A stretch of 19,236 nt of DNA, taken from positions 1-19,236 of the forward strand of contig JBOGGX010000213.1 in NCBI GenBank assembly GCA_050744245.1. Direction: 5' to 3'. The notes under the pieces are model-generated. The model saw only the letters and a program-made list of their open reading frames with translations. It ran no database searches and was not told the DNA's origin. Position numbers and translations under genes: made by a program. Of this stretch, positions 6,535-13,136 are shown piece after piece. Numbering within the stretch: position 1 is the first letter of the stretch; the number at the start of each line of letters is the position of its first letter. This DNA is from JBOGGX01 sp050744245 (GTDB lineage: Bacteria; Actinomycetota; Acidimicrobiia; Acidimicrobiales; JBOGGX01).

Positions 6535-8400
6535 TCAGCTTCGCCAGCGCAGGACGTGCCGACGCAGGAAGTCGTCGATCCGGCCCAGCTCGTCGATCAC
6601 CGTCTCCGGTCGGTTCCAACCATGAGCCTCGCCCTCGTAGACGTGGAGCTCGACGACGCCGCCCCGGCTGCGCAGCTTGTCGGCGATGGCCTCGGACTGG
6701 GCGGGCGGCACCACCTTGTCGGCGTCACCCTGGAGCACGAGCAGCGGCGCCTCGATGACATCGGCCACGTTGCTCGGCGACCGCTCCCGGTAGGCATCGG
6801 CCGCCTGCGGCAGCGGGCCGATCATCGTGTGCAGGTAGTGCTTCTCGAACCGGTGGGTGGTCTCGTCGAGATCGAACAGGTCGGCGACGCCGAACAGGTC
6901 GACGCCGGCGGCGCAGAGTCCGGGATGATGGGCGAGCAGGTTGAGGACGGTGAACCCACCGGCCGACCCACCGATGGGCACCATGCGCCGACCATCCGCC
7001 CAGCCTCGCTCGGCCGCGGCCCGCATACCGGCCGCGGTGTCGGCCACGTCGACCACGCCCCACCCCTCGAACATGGCCTGGGTGTATGCCCGGCCGAAGC
7101 CGGTGGAACCTCGGTGGTCGGGCACCAGCACGGCCCATCCCCGCTCGACGAAGAACGAGAAGCGGGCGTTGAAGCCGACCGGCCACTGGCTGGTCGGACC
7201 GCCGTGGATCCAGACGAGCATCGGGGGCGGCTCGGCACCCGTCGCCGACCGCCGGGGTCGGTAGAGCCTTCCGTTGACCGGCGTCCCGTCGTCGGCCGGC
7301 CAGGTCACCGCCTCAGGGGCCGGCAGGTCGAGCCGCTCCCACCCGGCGACCGGGCCGACGCACAGCGTCCGGCGATCGGCCAGATCGTCACCGTCGTAGA
7401 CGACGATCCTCGTGGGCTCGTCGGGTCGGGAGTAGAGGGCGGCCAGCCGGTCGCCGGCCCACGACAGTGCGGCGTGGAAGCCGTCGGCCACGTCGCGGAC
7501 CGCGCCGGACGAGACGTCGAGCACGCTCAGGCCGAGGAAACCGTTGCGGTTGCGGGTGAATGCGATGTGAGTGCCGTCGGGCGACCAGGCGAACGAGCGC
7601 TGGCCCAGCCCCCACGTCGGGAAGCCATGCTCGATCTCCTCGGACAGGAGCGGCTGCGGGTCGGCGCCGTCCGACGCCGCCGCCCAGAGGTTGAGCCACC
7701 CGCCGTCGTCGGACACGAACCCGAGCCGGGCTCCGTCGGGCGAGAACCTGGGTTGACCGGTCGAGACCGCGTCGGGCAGGTCGTCGCCGCCTCCCGCGAC
7801 CACGGTGGCCTTGCCCCCGACGGTTGCCTCGGCCACCACGATGCGGCTCGAGTCCCATGCCATGGCGGGAACATCCCACTCGTGCCAGGCCACCCGGTCG
7901 CCCGCCGGGGCCCAGGCCGGGTCGAAGCAGAAGTCGGCGTCGGACGGCAGCCGCACCGGCCAACCATCGGCCGGGTCGATCGGCGCCACTGCGACGTGGT
8001 GCTGGTCGACGACGTAGGCGACGCGGGTGCCGTCGGGCGCCACCGCGGGCGCGCCGGCCGGGCCGACGGGATGGGGATCGACCACGGCGAGGGCCGGGCC
8101 CCCGCCGATCGGCACCCGCCACAGACCCCCGTCGGTGCCGGCGAACACGAGGCCATCGCCGTTCGGCATCCAATCGAAGATCCCGCCCCCGTACGAGGCC
8201 GCCGCCGGCGGCGCCGGGTCGGACGTGAGCACCGACTCCGGGCCACCCCCGGCCGGAATGACGGCGACTGCGGCCCGGCCCTGGCTGGTGGTGACGTAGG
8301 CCACGTGCCCGCCGTCGGGCGCCAGCCTGGGCTCGCCCAGCACCCGGCCGTGGGCACACATGGCGGCGGTGACCCTGGGCCCGGCGCGGCGCTCTCCCAT
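6535..8400 (-). CDS. S9-family prolyl-oligopeptidase-type peptidase
   Basis: A 621-residue serine peptidase/acylaminoacyl-peptidase-like enzyme, probably cytoplasmic since no signal peptide is visible. Residues ~20-340 form a beta-propeller with repeated PD40 motifs: APDGGHVAYV, APDGTRVAYV, SPDGARLGFVSD and SPDGTHIAFTRN. Residues ~365-621 are the alpha/beta hydrolase domain, with WIHGGPTSQ (oxyanion hole), GGSAGGF holding the nucleophile Ser479, GDADKVVPP with Asp561, and EAHGW with His593. Such enzymes cleave short peptides, often removing blocked N-terminal residues; the actual substrate is unknown. The start is ATG 8400, and TAGCCT 9 bases upstream is a weak candidate -10. It heads the minus-strand run that continues with the zinc-ribbon gene 17 bases downstream. 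Confidence 0.93.
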   Translation of the reverse strand: MGERRAGPRVTAAMCAHGRVLGEPRLAPDGGHVAYVTTSQGRAAVAVIPAGGGPESVLTSDPAPPAAASYGGGIFDWMPNGDGLVFAGTDGGLWRVPIGGGPALAVVDPHPVGPAGAPAVAPDGTRVAYVVDQHHVAVAPIDPADGWPVRLPSDADFCFDPAWAPAGDRVAWHEWDVPAMAWDSSRIVVAEATVGGKATVVAGGGDDLPDAVSTGQPRFSPDGARLGFVSDDGGWLNLWAAASDGADPQPLLSEEIEHGFPTWGLGQRSFAWSPDGTHIAFTRNRNGFLGLSVLDVSSGAVRDVADGFHAALSWAGDRLAALYSRPDEPTRIVVYDGDDLADRRTLCVGPVAGWERLDLPAPEAVTWPADDGTPVNGRLYRPRRSATGAEPPPMLVWIHGGPTSQWPVGFNARFSFFVERGWAVLVPDHRGSTGFGRAYTQAMFEGWGVVDVADTAAGMRAAAERGWADGRRMVPIGGSAGGFTVLNLLAHHPGLCAAGVDLFGVADLFDLDETTHRFEKHYLHTMIGPLPQAADAYRERSPSNVADVIEAPLLVLQGDADKVVPPAQSEAIADKLRSRGGVVELHVYEGEAHGWNRPETVIDELGRIDDFLRRHVLRWRS

Positions 8401-8509
8401 CGGCGGGGGAGGCTAACCCAGAGAACGGACGGTAAATCGCTTGCGCCGACCGTGGTCCGGTGCGACCATCCCGCCCGAAGTCGGACGAGACGACGAAAGG
8501 AGGAACCGA
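8401..8509. other. Divergent intergenic region before the tiny ORFs
   Basis: This stretch separates the S9 peptidase (minus) from the 25-codon ORF (plus). It contains AGAGAACGG (8420-8428), which is related to the 5652-5662 and 12239-12248 sequences, and the short palindrome GACCGTGGTC. It ends in a strong ribosome site. I could not place a convincing plus-strand promoter. A plus-strand promoter must lie here if the tiny ORFs are expressed. Confidence 0.4.
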
Positions 8510-8587
8510 ATGACGCCCAGCATCACCGCCGCCACCAACGGGATCGGCGCTCCGGTTCCGTTCGTCGTGTCCGGTCCGCGCCACTGA
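8510..8587 (+). CDS. Tiny ORF, 25 residues (possible leader peptide)
   Basis: ATG 8510 to TGA 8587 encodes MTPSITAATNGIGAPVPFVV plus SGPRH. I recognise no family. The case for translation is the ribosome site: AAAGGAGG stands 6 bases before the ATG, the best match to anti-16S RNA in the window, where most genes appear leaderless or have weak sites. The peptide has no charge until its last residues and is too short to fold alone. It stands 115 bases upstream of a second small ORF, with hairpins between, which is how leader-peptide attenuators are built, but no run of one regulatory amino acid is present. It could also be a real micro-protein or a chance ORF. Confidence 0.4.
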   Translation: MTPSITAATNGIGAPVPFVVSGPRH

Positions 8588-8647
8588 ACTGTCGGCGCTC
8601 CCCTGGCGTATCACTCCGGGCCCGAGGCCCTCTGTCACCCGCCACCT

Positions 8648-8666
8648 GACGCGCACCCAGCGCGTC
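8648..8666 (+). promoter_or_regulatory. Hairpin between the two tiny ORFs
   Basis: GACGCGC (8648-8654) and GCGCGTC (8660-8666) pair perfectly around ACCCA. A second short stem, GGGCC-CGA-GGCCC, lies about 30 bases upstream. No T-tract follows, so a simple terminator is unlikely. The stem lies 36 bases before the ATG of the 58-codon ORF and could modulate it. Confidence 0.4.
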
Positions 8667-8702
8667 GCTCATCCAGCACCAATCCTTCAAGGAGCCATCA
8701 CC

Positions 8703-8879
8703 ATGCTGAGCAACATGCTGGCCGCACGCGCCCTCGTGGCCGAGCGGCGTCACCGGTACGAGTCAGAGGCCGAGCTTCGCCGGCTGCGGATCGTGAGCCG
8801 GAGCGTCCGCCACGACGGGCTGCGGCACGGACGTCGGGACCGCCACCAGGTGCACCGACTACGCCCCCGCCAGGCCTGA
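8703..8879 (+). CDS. Small basic protein, 58 residues, function unknown
   Basis: ATG 8703 to TGA 8879 encodes a 58-residue protein beginning MLSNMLAARALVAERRHRYE. Residues 1-35 would form an amphipathic, charged helix (AERRHRYESEAELRRLRIVS). The tail (36-58) is rich in Arg and His: VRHDGLRHGRRDRHQVHRLR. AAGGAG stands 8 bases upstream of the ATG. The coding-like third-position GC and the good ribosome site support a real gene. Short proteins of this style (an N-terminal ML.. helix and an Arg-rich tail) are common and uncharacterised in actinobacteria, and nucleic-acid or membrane-surface binding is possible. A perfect inverted repeat follows 19 bases after the stop. Confidence 0.55.
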   Translation: MLSNMLAARALVAERRHRYESEAELRRLRIVSRSVRHDGLRHGRRDRHQVHRLRPRQA

Positions 8880-8898
8880 TCGCCTGACCTCCACCACC

Positions 8899-8946
8899 AA
8901 TGTTCGGTGGATCTTTCCCCTTTGTGGGCAGGATCCACCGAACATT
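8899..8946. terminator. Bidirectional hairpin between convergent genes
   Basis: AATGTTCGGTGGATC (8899-8913) and GATCCACCGAACATT (8932-8946) are perfect 15-base complements, with an 18-base loop in which CCC and GGG can also pair. A TTTT run follows on the plus strand at 8950-8953. It lies between the 58-codon ORF (plus) and the mutase (minus), which fits a shared terminator. Confidence 0.75.
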
Positions 8947-8955
8947 CGGTTTTGG

Positions 8956-10587
8956 CTAGATGACGGGATCCTCGACGTAGCGGCCGAAGACCTCGGCCAG
9001 GGTGTCCATGACCTCGCCCTCGGTGGCATAGGTGCGCACCGCCTCGATGAGCGCGGGCATGAGGTTGATCTCCGGGTCGGCGGCCTGCGTCCTGAGCTCG
9101 GCCAGGGACCGGTCGACGGCCCGCTGGTCGCGGTCGGCCTTGACCGCCTGCAGCCGCTTGATCTGCTGTTGCTCGTGCTCCGCCGTGATCTCGAGGATGT
9201 CGAGCCCCGACTCCTGGTTGCCCTCGGTGAACGCGTTGACACCGACGACGATGCGCCGGCCGGCGTTGATCTTCTTCTCGAGCGTGTAGGACGACTCGGC
9301 GATCGCGCCCTGGAAGTAACCGTTCTCGACGCCCATGTAGGCCCCCTCGAGCATCGAGCCGTGGCCCAGCTCGCGCAGGTGGTCGAAGATCGCCTCGGCC
9401 TGGCGCTCCATCTCGTCGGTGAGCGACTCGACGAAGTACGAACCGGCGAGCGGGTCGGCCACGTGGACCACCCCCGTCTCGTGACCGATGATCTGCTGGG
9501 TGCGCAGGGCGATCCGCGCCGCCTTCTCGGTGGGCAGGGCGAGGGCCTCGTCCATCGAGTTGGTGTGCAGGCTCTGGGTGCCGCCGAGCACGCCGGCCAG
9601 GGCCTCGATGGCGGTGCGGGCGATGTTGATCTCCGGCTGCTGGGCGGTGAGCGACACCCCGGCCGTCTGGGTGTGGAACCGCAGCAGCCACGACCGCTCG
9701 CTGGTGGCGCCGTAGTGGTCCTTCATCCACCGGGCCCAGATGCGGCGGGCGGCCCGGTACTTGGCGATCTCCTCGAAGAAGTCGATGTGGGCGTTGAAGA
9801 AGAACGAGAGCCTCGGGGCGAACGTGTCGACGTCGAGCCCGGCGTCGCGAGCCAGCTCGACATAGGCGAACCCGTTGGCCAGCGTGAAGGCGAGCTCCTC
9901 GGCCGCGGTCGAGCCCGCCTCACGGATGTGGTAGCCGGAGATCGACACTGGGTGCCATCGGGGCATCTCGGCCGCACTGAAGGCGATCGTGTCCCGCACC
10001 AGCCGCATCGACGGTCGCGGCGGGAACACGAACTCCTTCTGGGCCTGGTACTCCTTGAGGATGTCGTTCTGCAGCGTGCCGCCGAGCTCGGCCCGGGGCA
10101 CGCCCGCCTTCTCGGCCACCGCGATGTACATGGCGAACATCACCGCCGCCGGCGAGTTGATCGTCATCGACGTGGTCACGTCGCTGAGATCGATGCCGGC
10201 GAACAGGTCCTCGGCATCGGCCAAGGTGTCGATGGCGACGCCGCACTTGCCGACCTCGCCCTGGCTGTGGGGGTCGTCGGAGTCGCGCCCCATCAGCGTG
10301 GGCAGGTCGAACGCGGTCGACAGACCGGTGCCGCCCGCCCGCATGATCTCGAGGAACCGGGCGTTGGTGTCCTCGGCCGTGCCGAAGCCGGCGAACATGC
10401 GCATCGTCCACAGCCTCGACCGGTACATCGATGCGTAGGGGCCGCGCGTGTAGGGATAGATCCCAGGGAACTCGCCGTCGTCCGGGCCGTACACCGGCTC
10501 GAGAGCGATGCCGGACATGGTCTCGAAGTCGGCGTCGCGGCGCGGCGCCCGCTGGTAGAGGGCCTGCCACTCGTCGCGTTGGGTCAT
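8956..10587 (-). CDS. Acyl-CoA mutase large subunit, isobutyryl-CoA-mutase-like
   Basis: A 543-residue coenzyme-B12-dependent mutase catalytic subunit (TIM barrel). Landmarks are YPYTRGPYASMYRSRLWTMR, LQNDILKEY, PPRPSMRLV, SISGYHIREAG (His220, equal to His244 of methylmalonyl-CoA mutase) and TNSMDEALALPTEKAARIALR. The two residues that select methylmalonyl-CoA, Tyr89 and Arg207 in the Propionibacterium enzyme, are Phe65 and Gln183 here, spaced 118 residues apart as in the reference. Phe plus Gln is the signature of isobutyryl-CoA mutase (IcmA). The protein stops before any cobalamin-binding domain (no DxHxxG), so a separate small subunit is needed; none is in this window. The start is ATG 10587, chosen because TATTCT lies 6 bases upstream; the frame is open for 37 more codons. 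A MarR gene is divergent from it. Databases may label it methylmalonyl-CoA mutase. Confidence 0.92.
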   Translation of the reverse strand: MTQRDEWQALYQRAPRRDADFETMSGIALEPVYGPDDGEFPGIYPYTRGPYASMYRSRLWTMRMFAGFGTAEDTNARFLEIMRAGGTGLSTAFDLPTLMGRDSDDPHSQGEVGKCGVAIDTLADAEDLFAGIDLSDVTTSMTINSPAAVMFAMYIAVAEKAGVPRAELGGTLQNDILKEYQAQKEFVFPPRPSMRLVRDTIAFSAAEMPRWHPVSISGYHIREAGSTAAEELAFTLANGFAYVELARDAGLDVDTFAPRLSFFFNAHIDFFEEIAKYRAARRIWARWMKDHYGATSERSWLLRFHTQTAGVSLTAQQPEINIARTAIEALAGVLGGTQSLHTNSMDEALALPTEKAARIALRTQQIIGHETGVVHVADPLAGSYFVESLTDEMERQAEAIFDHLRELGHGSMLEGAYMGVENGYFQGAIAESSYTLEKKINAGRRIVVGVNAFTEGNQESGLDILEITAEHEQQQIKRLQAVKADRDQRAVDRSLAELRTQAADPEINLMPALIEAVRTYATEGEVMDTLAEVFGRYVEDPVI

Positions 10588-10593
10588 GGCAAG

Positions 10594-10631
10594 AGAATAC
10601 ATGGACATCCAACTATCGGTCCACCTAGGAT
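10594..10631. promoter_or_regulatory. Overlapping divergent promoters of the mutase and MarR genes with shared palindrome
   Basis: Plus strand: TGGACA (10602-10607), 18 bases, TAGGAT (10626-10631), 7 bases, then GTG 10639. Minus strand: TGGACC (10623-10618), 18 bases, TATTCT (10599-10594), 6 bases, then ATG 10587. The two -35 boxes themselves form the palindrome TGGAC-N12-GTCCA. A repressor bound there would block both genes, and both mRNAs would be leaderless. Confidence 0.65.
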
Positions 10632-10638
10632 TTCGCTC

Positions 10639-11151
10639 GTGGCCGAGCACCGCGTCGCCGGACTGCCGTTCGACCCCATCGTCGAGGCCAGGCGGCACTG
10701 GGACGACCGATGGGAGGAGGGCCGGGCCATGGCCGCGGCGACGTCGATCATGCGGGCCCAGCAGCTGGTGCTGGCCGAGGTCGACCGGGCCCTGCGGCCG
10801 TTCGGGCTCACGTTCGCCCGCTACGAGGTGCTCGTGCTGCTCCTGTTCTCACGTCGGGGTTCGCTGCCCATGGGCAAGATGGGCGACCGGCTCATGGTCC
10901 ACCCGACCAGCGTCACCAGCATCGTCGACCGGCTGGAGCGCGACGGGCTCGTCCGGCGGGCGGCGCACCCCGACGATCGCCGCATCATCCTGGCCGAGCT
11001 CACGGCCGAGGGACGCGAGCTCGCCCTGCGGGCGACCAAGGCGGTCGAGGCCGTCCGGTTCGGGCTCGGTGCGCTCGGCGACCGCGAGCTCGACCAACTG
11101 ACCCGCGTGGTGACCAGGCTGCGCAAGGGGGCCGGCGACTTCACCGGTTGA
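10639..11151 (+). CDS. MarR-family transcriptional regulator
   Basis: A 170-residue winged-helix dimeric regulator. After the N-terminal segment LPFDPIVEARRHWDDRW, the MarR core runs from about residue 31: SIMRAQQLVLAEVDRALRPFGLTFARYEVL, then GSLPMGKMGDRLMVHPTSVTSIVDRL (helix-turn-helix, recognition helix about 88-100), then the wing HPDDRRIILAELT. GTG 10639 is chosen because a TAGGAT box lies 7 bases upstream and the segment FDPIVEARRxW is part of the family as I recall it; ATG 10729 is the alternative. The gene is divergent from the acyl-CoA mutase and shares a palindromic promoter with it, so it probably controls the mutase and itself, perhaps sensing an acyl-CoA. The effector is inferred. 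glpX starts 28 bases downstream. Confidence 0.9.
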   Translation: MAEHRVAGLPFDPIVEARRHWDDRWEEGRAMAAATSIMRAQQLVLAEVDRALRPFGLTFARYEVLVLLLFSRRGSLPMGKMGDRLMVHPTSVTSIVDRLERDGLVRRAAHPDDRRIILAELTAEGRELALRATKAVEAVRFGLGALGDRELDQLTRVVTRLRKGAGDFTG

Positions 11152-11167
11152 GCCAAGAACGCAGGGG

Positions 11168-11173
11168 TACTGT
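11168..11173 (+). promoter_or_regulatory. Possible -10 box of glpX (TACTGT)
   Basis: TACTGT lies 6 bases before the ATG of glpX, with no Shine-Dalgarno site between. No clear -35 is seen. glpX could also be read through from the MarR gene. Confidence 0.35.
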
Positions 11174-11179
11174 CCGCCC

Positions 11180-12169
11180 ATGGACAAGCAGGTCCCCGAC
11201 CGAAACCTGGCCTTCGAGCTCGTCCGCGTCACGGAGGTGGCCGCCCTGGCCGCGGCGCGGTGGATGGGGCGGGGCGACGCCAACGGAGCCGACGGCGCCG
11301 CGGTCGACGCCATGCGGCTCGTTCTCGAGACCGTGCCGATGGACGGCGTCGTCGTCATCGGCGAGGGCGAGAAGGACGAGGCGCCCATGCTCTACAACGG
11401 CGAGGGCATCGGCGACGGCTCCCCGCCCGCGGCCGACATCGCCGTCGACCCGATCGACGGCACCAAGCTGACCGCGCTGGGCCGGGCCAACGCCCTGTCG
11501 GTCGTCGCCCTGTCGGAGCGGGGCACCATGTTCAACCCGGGACCATGTGTCTACATGGAGAAGATCGCCGTCGGTCCGGAGGCGGCCGGGGCGGTGAACC
11601 TCGACGCCAGCCCGAGCGAGAACATCCACGCCGTCGCCAAGGCCACGGGCAAGTCGGTGCAGAACGTCACCGTGGTCATCCTCGACCGACCCCGCCACGA
11701 CGAGCTCATCGCCGAGGTGCGCGACGCCGGGGCCCGCATCCGCCTCATCCCCGACGGCGACGTCGCCGGCGCCATCTCCACCGCGTGGCCAGACTCCGGC
11801 GCCGATCTCCTGTACGGCATCGGCGGCACGCCCGAGGGGGTCATCAGCGCGGCCGCCCTCAAGTGCATGGGCGGCGACATCCAGGGGCGGCTGTGGCCCC
11901 GCGACGACACCGAGCGCGAGACGGCGATCGACCTCGGCTACGACCTCGACCAGGTGCTTTCGATCGACGAGCTCGTGCGGGGCGACAACTGCTTCTTCGC
12001 GGCCACCGGCATCACCGACGGCGAGCTACTCAAGGGCGTGCACTACGACCGGCGGGGCGCCATCACCCAGTCGCTCGTGATGCGGTCGAAGTCGGGCACG
12101 GTCCGCCTCATCACCGCCCGCCACAACCTGGGCAAGCTCGGGGGGTTCTCGGCCATCGACTTCGGCTGA
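11180..12169 (+). CDS. glpX: Class II fructose-1,6-bisphosphatase
   Basis: The enzyme removes the 1-phosphate from fructose-1,6-bisphosphate in gluconeogenesis, in the cytoplasm, using divalent metal. The 329 residues fit the family length. Metal- and substrate-binding motifs are visible: GRGDANGAD (Asp33), VVIGEGEKDEAPMLYNGE (Glu62, Glu64), AVDPIDGT (Asp90, Asp93, Thr95) and GGTPEGVISAAALKCMGG (Glu219). Actinobacteria normally depend on this class II enzyme as their main fructose bisphosphatase. The start is ATG 11180, with a possible leaderless promoter. The 3' end is overlapped by 127 bases of a convergent reading frame (PPOX protein) that is probably read past its natural end. Confidence 0.97.
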   Translation: MDKQVPDRNLAFELVRVTEVAALAAARWMGRGDANGADGAAVDAMRLVLETVPMDGVVVIGEGEKDEAPMLYNGEGIGDGSPPAADIAVDPIDGTKLTALGRANALSVVALSERGTMFNPGPCVYMEKIAVGPEAAGAVNLDASPSENIHAVAKATGKSVQNVTVVILDRPRHDELIAEVRDAGARIRLIPDGDVAGAISTAWPDSGADLLYGIGGTPEGVISAAALKCMGGDIQGRLWPRDDTERETAIDLGYDLDQVLSIDELVRGDNCFFAATGITDGELLKGVHYDRRGAITQSLVMRSKSGTVRLITARHNLGKLGGFSAIDFG

Positions 12170-12606
12170 GGCGGCGACCGCAACCGCTCAGCAACCGACA
12201 CAGAGGTGGCTTGGGCTGGCCCAGCCTGCACAAGTCGACAGAGAACGGCTCGGTCGTTCAGCCCCCACGACCGGACGCGGGCGGGATGGATGCGGATGAG
12301 GGCCGGTGGTCCCGCGACCGCCTCGGCCGGACCGCTGACCTCGACCGCCCAGGGATGCCAACCCTGCTGGTCGTCCACGCCGTCGATCACGATCGCGGCC
12401 CGGCCGGTGGCGTCGACGTCGCGGTACTTCTTCGTCCGCTCGACGGATCGACCCGTCGCATCGATCGTGTCGAGCTCCCGGTTGTAGGTCCATCCCGTCG
12501 GCACGACGTGCAGGGTCCCGTCGGATCCGACCGTCGCGATCCGGCCCAGCGCCCGAACGCCCGAGGTGAGAAACCGGCGCTCCTGCTCGTCGAACGCGGA
12601 GCTCAT
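12043..12606 (-). CDS. PPOX-fold (pyridoxamine-phosphate-oxidase-like) flavin/F420 protein with extended 3' frame
   Basis: The first ~118 residues are a split-barrel PPOX-family protein: FDEQERRFLTSGVRALGRIATV, HVVPTGWTYNRELDTIDATG, RTKKYRDVDATGRAAIVIDG, HPWAVEVSGPAEAV and the closing IRIHPARVRSWGL. Family members use FMN or cofactor F420 for small redox reactions and usually end within a few residues of that last motif, at about 120-140 residues. Here the frame continues to 187 residues through a repeat-like sequence (12229-12248) and then antisense to the end of glpX. Those last ~65 residues look non-native, so the original stop has probably been lost. The ATG overlaps the stop of the upstream membrane-protein gene as ATGA. 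The enzyme substrate is unknown. Confidence 0.75.
   Translation of the reverse strand: MSSAFDEQERRFLTSGVRALGRIATVGSDGTLHVVPTGWTYNRELDTIDATGRSVERTKKYRDVDATGRAAIVIDGVDDQQGWHPWAVEVSGPAEAVAGPPALIRIHPARVRSWGLNDRAVLCRLVQAGPAQATSVSVAERLRSPPQPKSMAENPPSLPRLWRAVMRRTVPDFDRITSDWVMAPRRS
12214..12226 (+). terminator. Weak hairpin after glpX
   Basis: GGCTGG and CCAGCC are complementary with one base between them, so a realistic stem is GGCT/AGCC with a five-base loop. It lies 45 bases after the glpX stop and has no T-tract. It is a candidate end for the glpX transcript only. Confidence 0.25.
12229..12248 (-). repeat. Copy of the 5643-5662 sequence
   Basis: CACAAGTCGACAGAGAACGG (plus-strand reading) matches CACAAGTCTCCACAGAACGG at 5643-5662 in 17 of 20 positions. 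It sits exactly where the PPOX domain should end. Confidence 0.45.
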
Positions 12607-13046
12607 CGGGCCGGACCGCCGACGTGGTCACGCCGTACCGACTCCACGCCGGCCACGAAAATCGCCCCCGTGGCGAGGTGCATGGCGGCCAGGACCAGAC
12701 GGGTGGATGCGTCGGCATCCACGCCGAGCGGCAGGGCCAGCGACACCACGGCCACGACGGCGCCGATCACCTGGACCGCTCGCAGGCTCGGGCGACCCCA
12801 GCGTCGTGCGCTCGCGACGAGCGCCCATCCCGCGGCCAGGGCGACCAGGGTCGACAGGATGACCGCGAGCGGGTTGACGGCCATCGTGGTGTCGGATCGG
12901 AACTGCGGGACGTCGAAGTCGACGTCGGCGGCCGCGCCAATGCCGAGGATGACGAGGTTCACCGCCACCGCGGCCAGGGCGGTCAGGCCGGCGCGGCGCA
13001 CGACCGGCGGGTGAGCAACGGACGCGCCTGACGCGGACGTCGTCAT
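12603..13046 (-). CDS. Four-helix membrane protein, DUF6069-like
   Basis: A predicted inner-membrane protein of 147 residues with four hydrophobic segments at about 19-39, 57-79, 87-107 and 113-134. A short charged external or internal loop, DVDFDVPQFRSDT, lies between the first two. The overall pattern resembles the DUF6069 family of actinobacteria; no activity is known. I chose ATG 13046 because GAAGGGAG stands 7 bases upstream. An upstream ATG (13052) and a TTG (13079) are in the same frame. Its stop overlaps the ATG of the PPOX gene, so the two form an operon. The MarR gene is divergent across an 80-base region with operator-like repeats and is the likely regulator. Confidence 0.72.
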   Translation of the reverse strand: MTTSASGASVAHPPVVRRAGLTALAAVAVNLVILGIGAAADVDFDVPQFRSDTTMAVNPLAVILSTLVALAAGWALVASARRWGRPSLRAVQVIGAVVAVVSLALPLGVDADASTRLVLAAMHLATGAIFVAGVESVRRDHVGGPAR

Positions 13047-13078
13047 TTGCATGCTCCCTTCAATAGTCGAGGTCTTCA

Positions 13079-13136
13079 ACCTTATGCGAAATGCTTGAGA
13101 TTGGCAAGTAGTTGTAGGATCACATCGTGACTACTT
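13079..13136. promoter_or_regulatory. Divergent promoter/operator of the second MarR gene and the membrane-protein operon
   Basis: Plus strand: TAGGAT (13115-13120) lies 6 bases before the GTG at 13127. Minus strand: TTGCCA (13107-13102), 17 bases, TAAGGT (13084-13079), leaving a short leader with GAAGGGAG. Inverted repeats CTTG(13094)...CAAG(13108) and AAGTAGT (13106-13112)/ACTACTT (13130-13136) overlap the promoter elements, as expected for MarR operators. Confidence 0.6.

Noticed and set aside
6556..8649. 697-codon plus-strand frame opposite the S9 peptidase
   Set aside because: The opposite strand encodes a complete catalytic triad and propeller repeats; this frame shows only low-complexity antisense residues.
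8956..9000. Possible truncation of the mutase (no B12-binding domain)
   Set aside because: Large subunits of the isobutyryl-type mutases normally lack this domain, which is on a separate small subunit. The C-terminus looks complete and is followed by a terminator-like hairpin.
10588..10698. 37-codon upstream extension of the mutase
   Set aside because: It lies across the divergent promoter and into the MarR gene. The TATTCT box places the transcript start at about ATG 10587.
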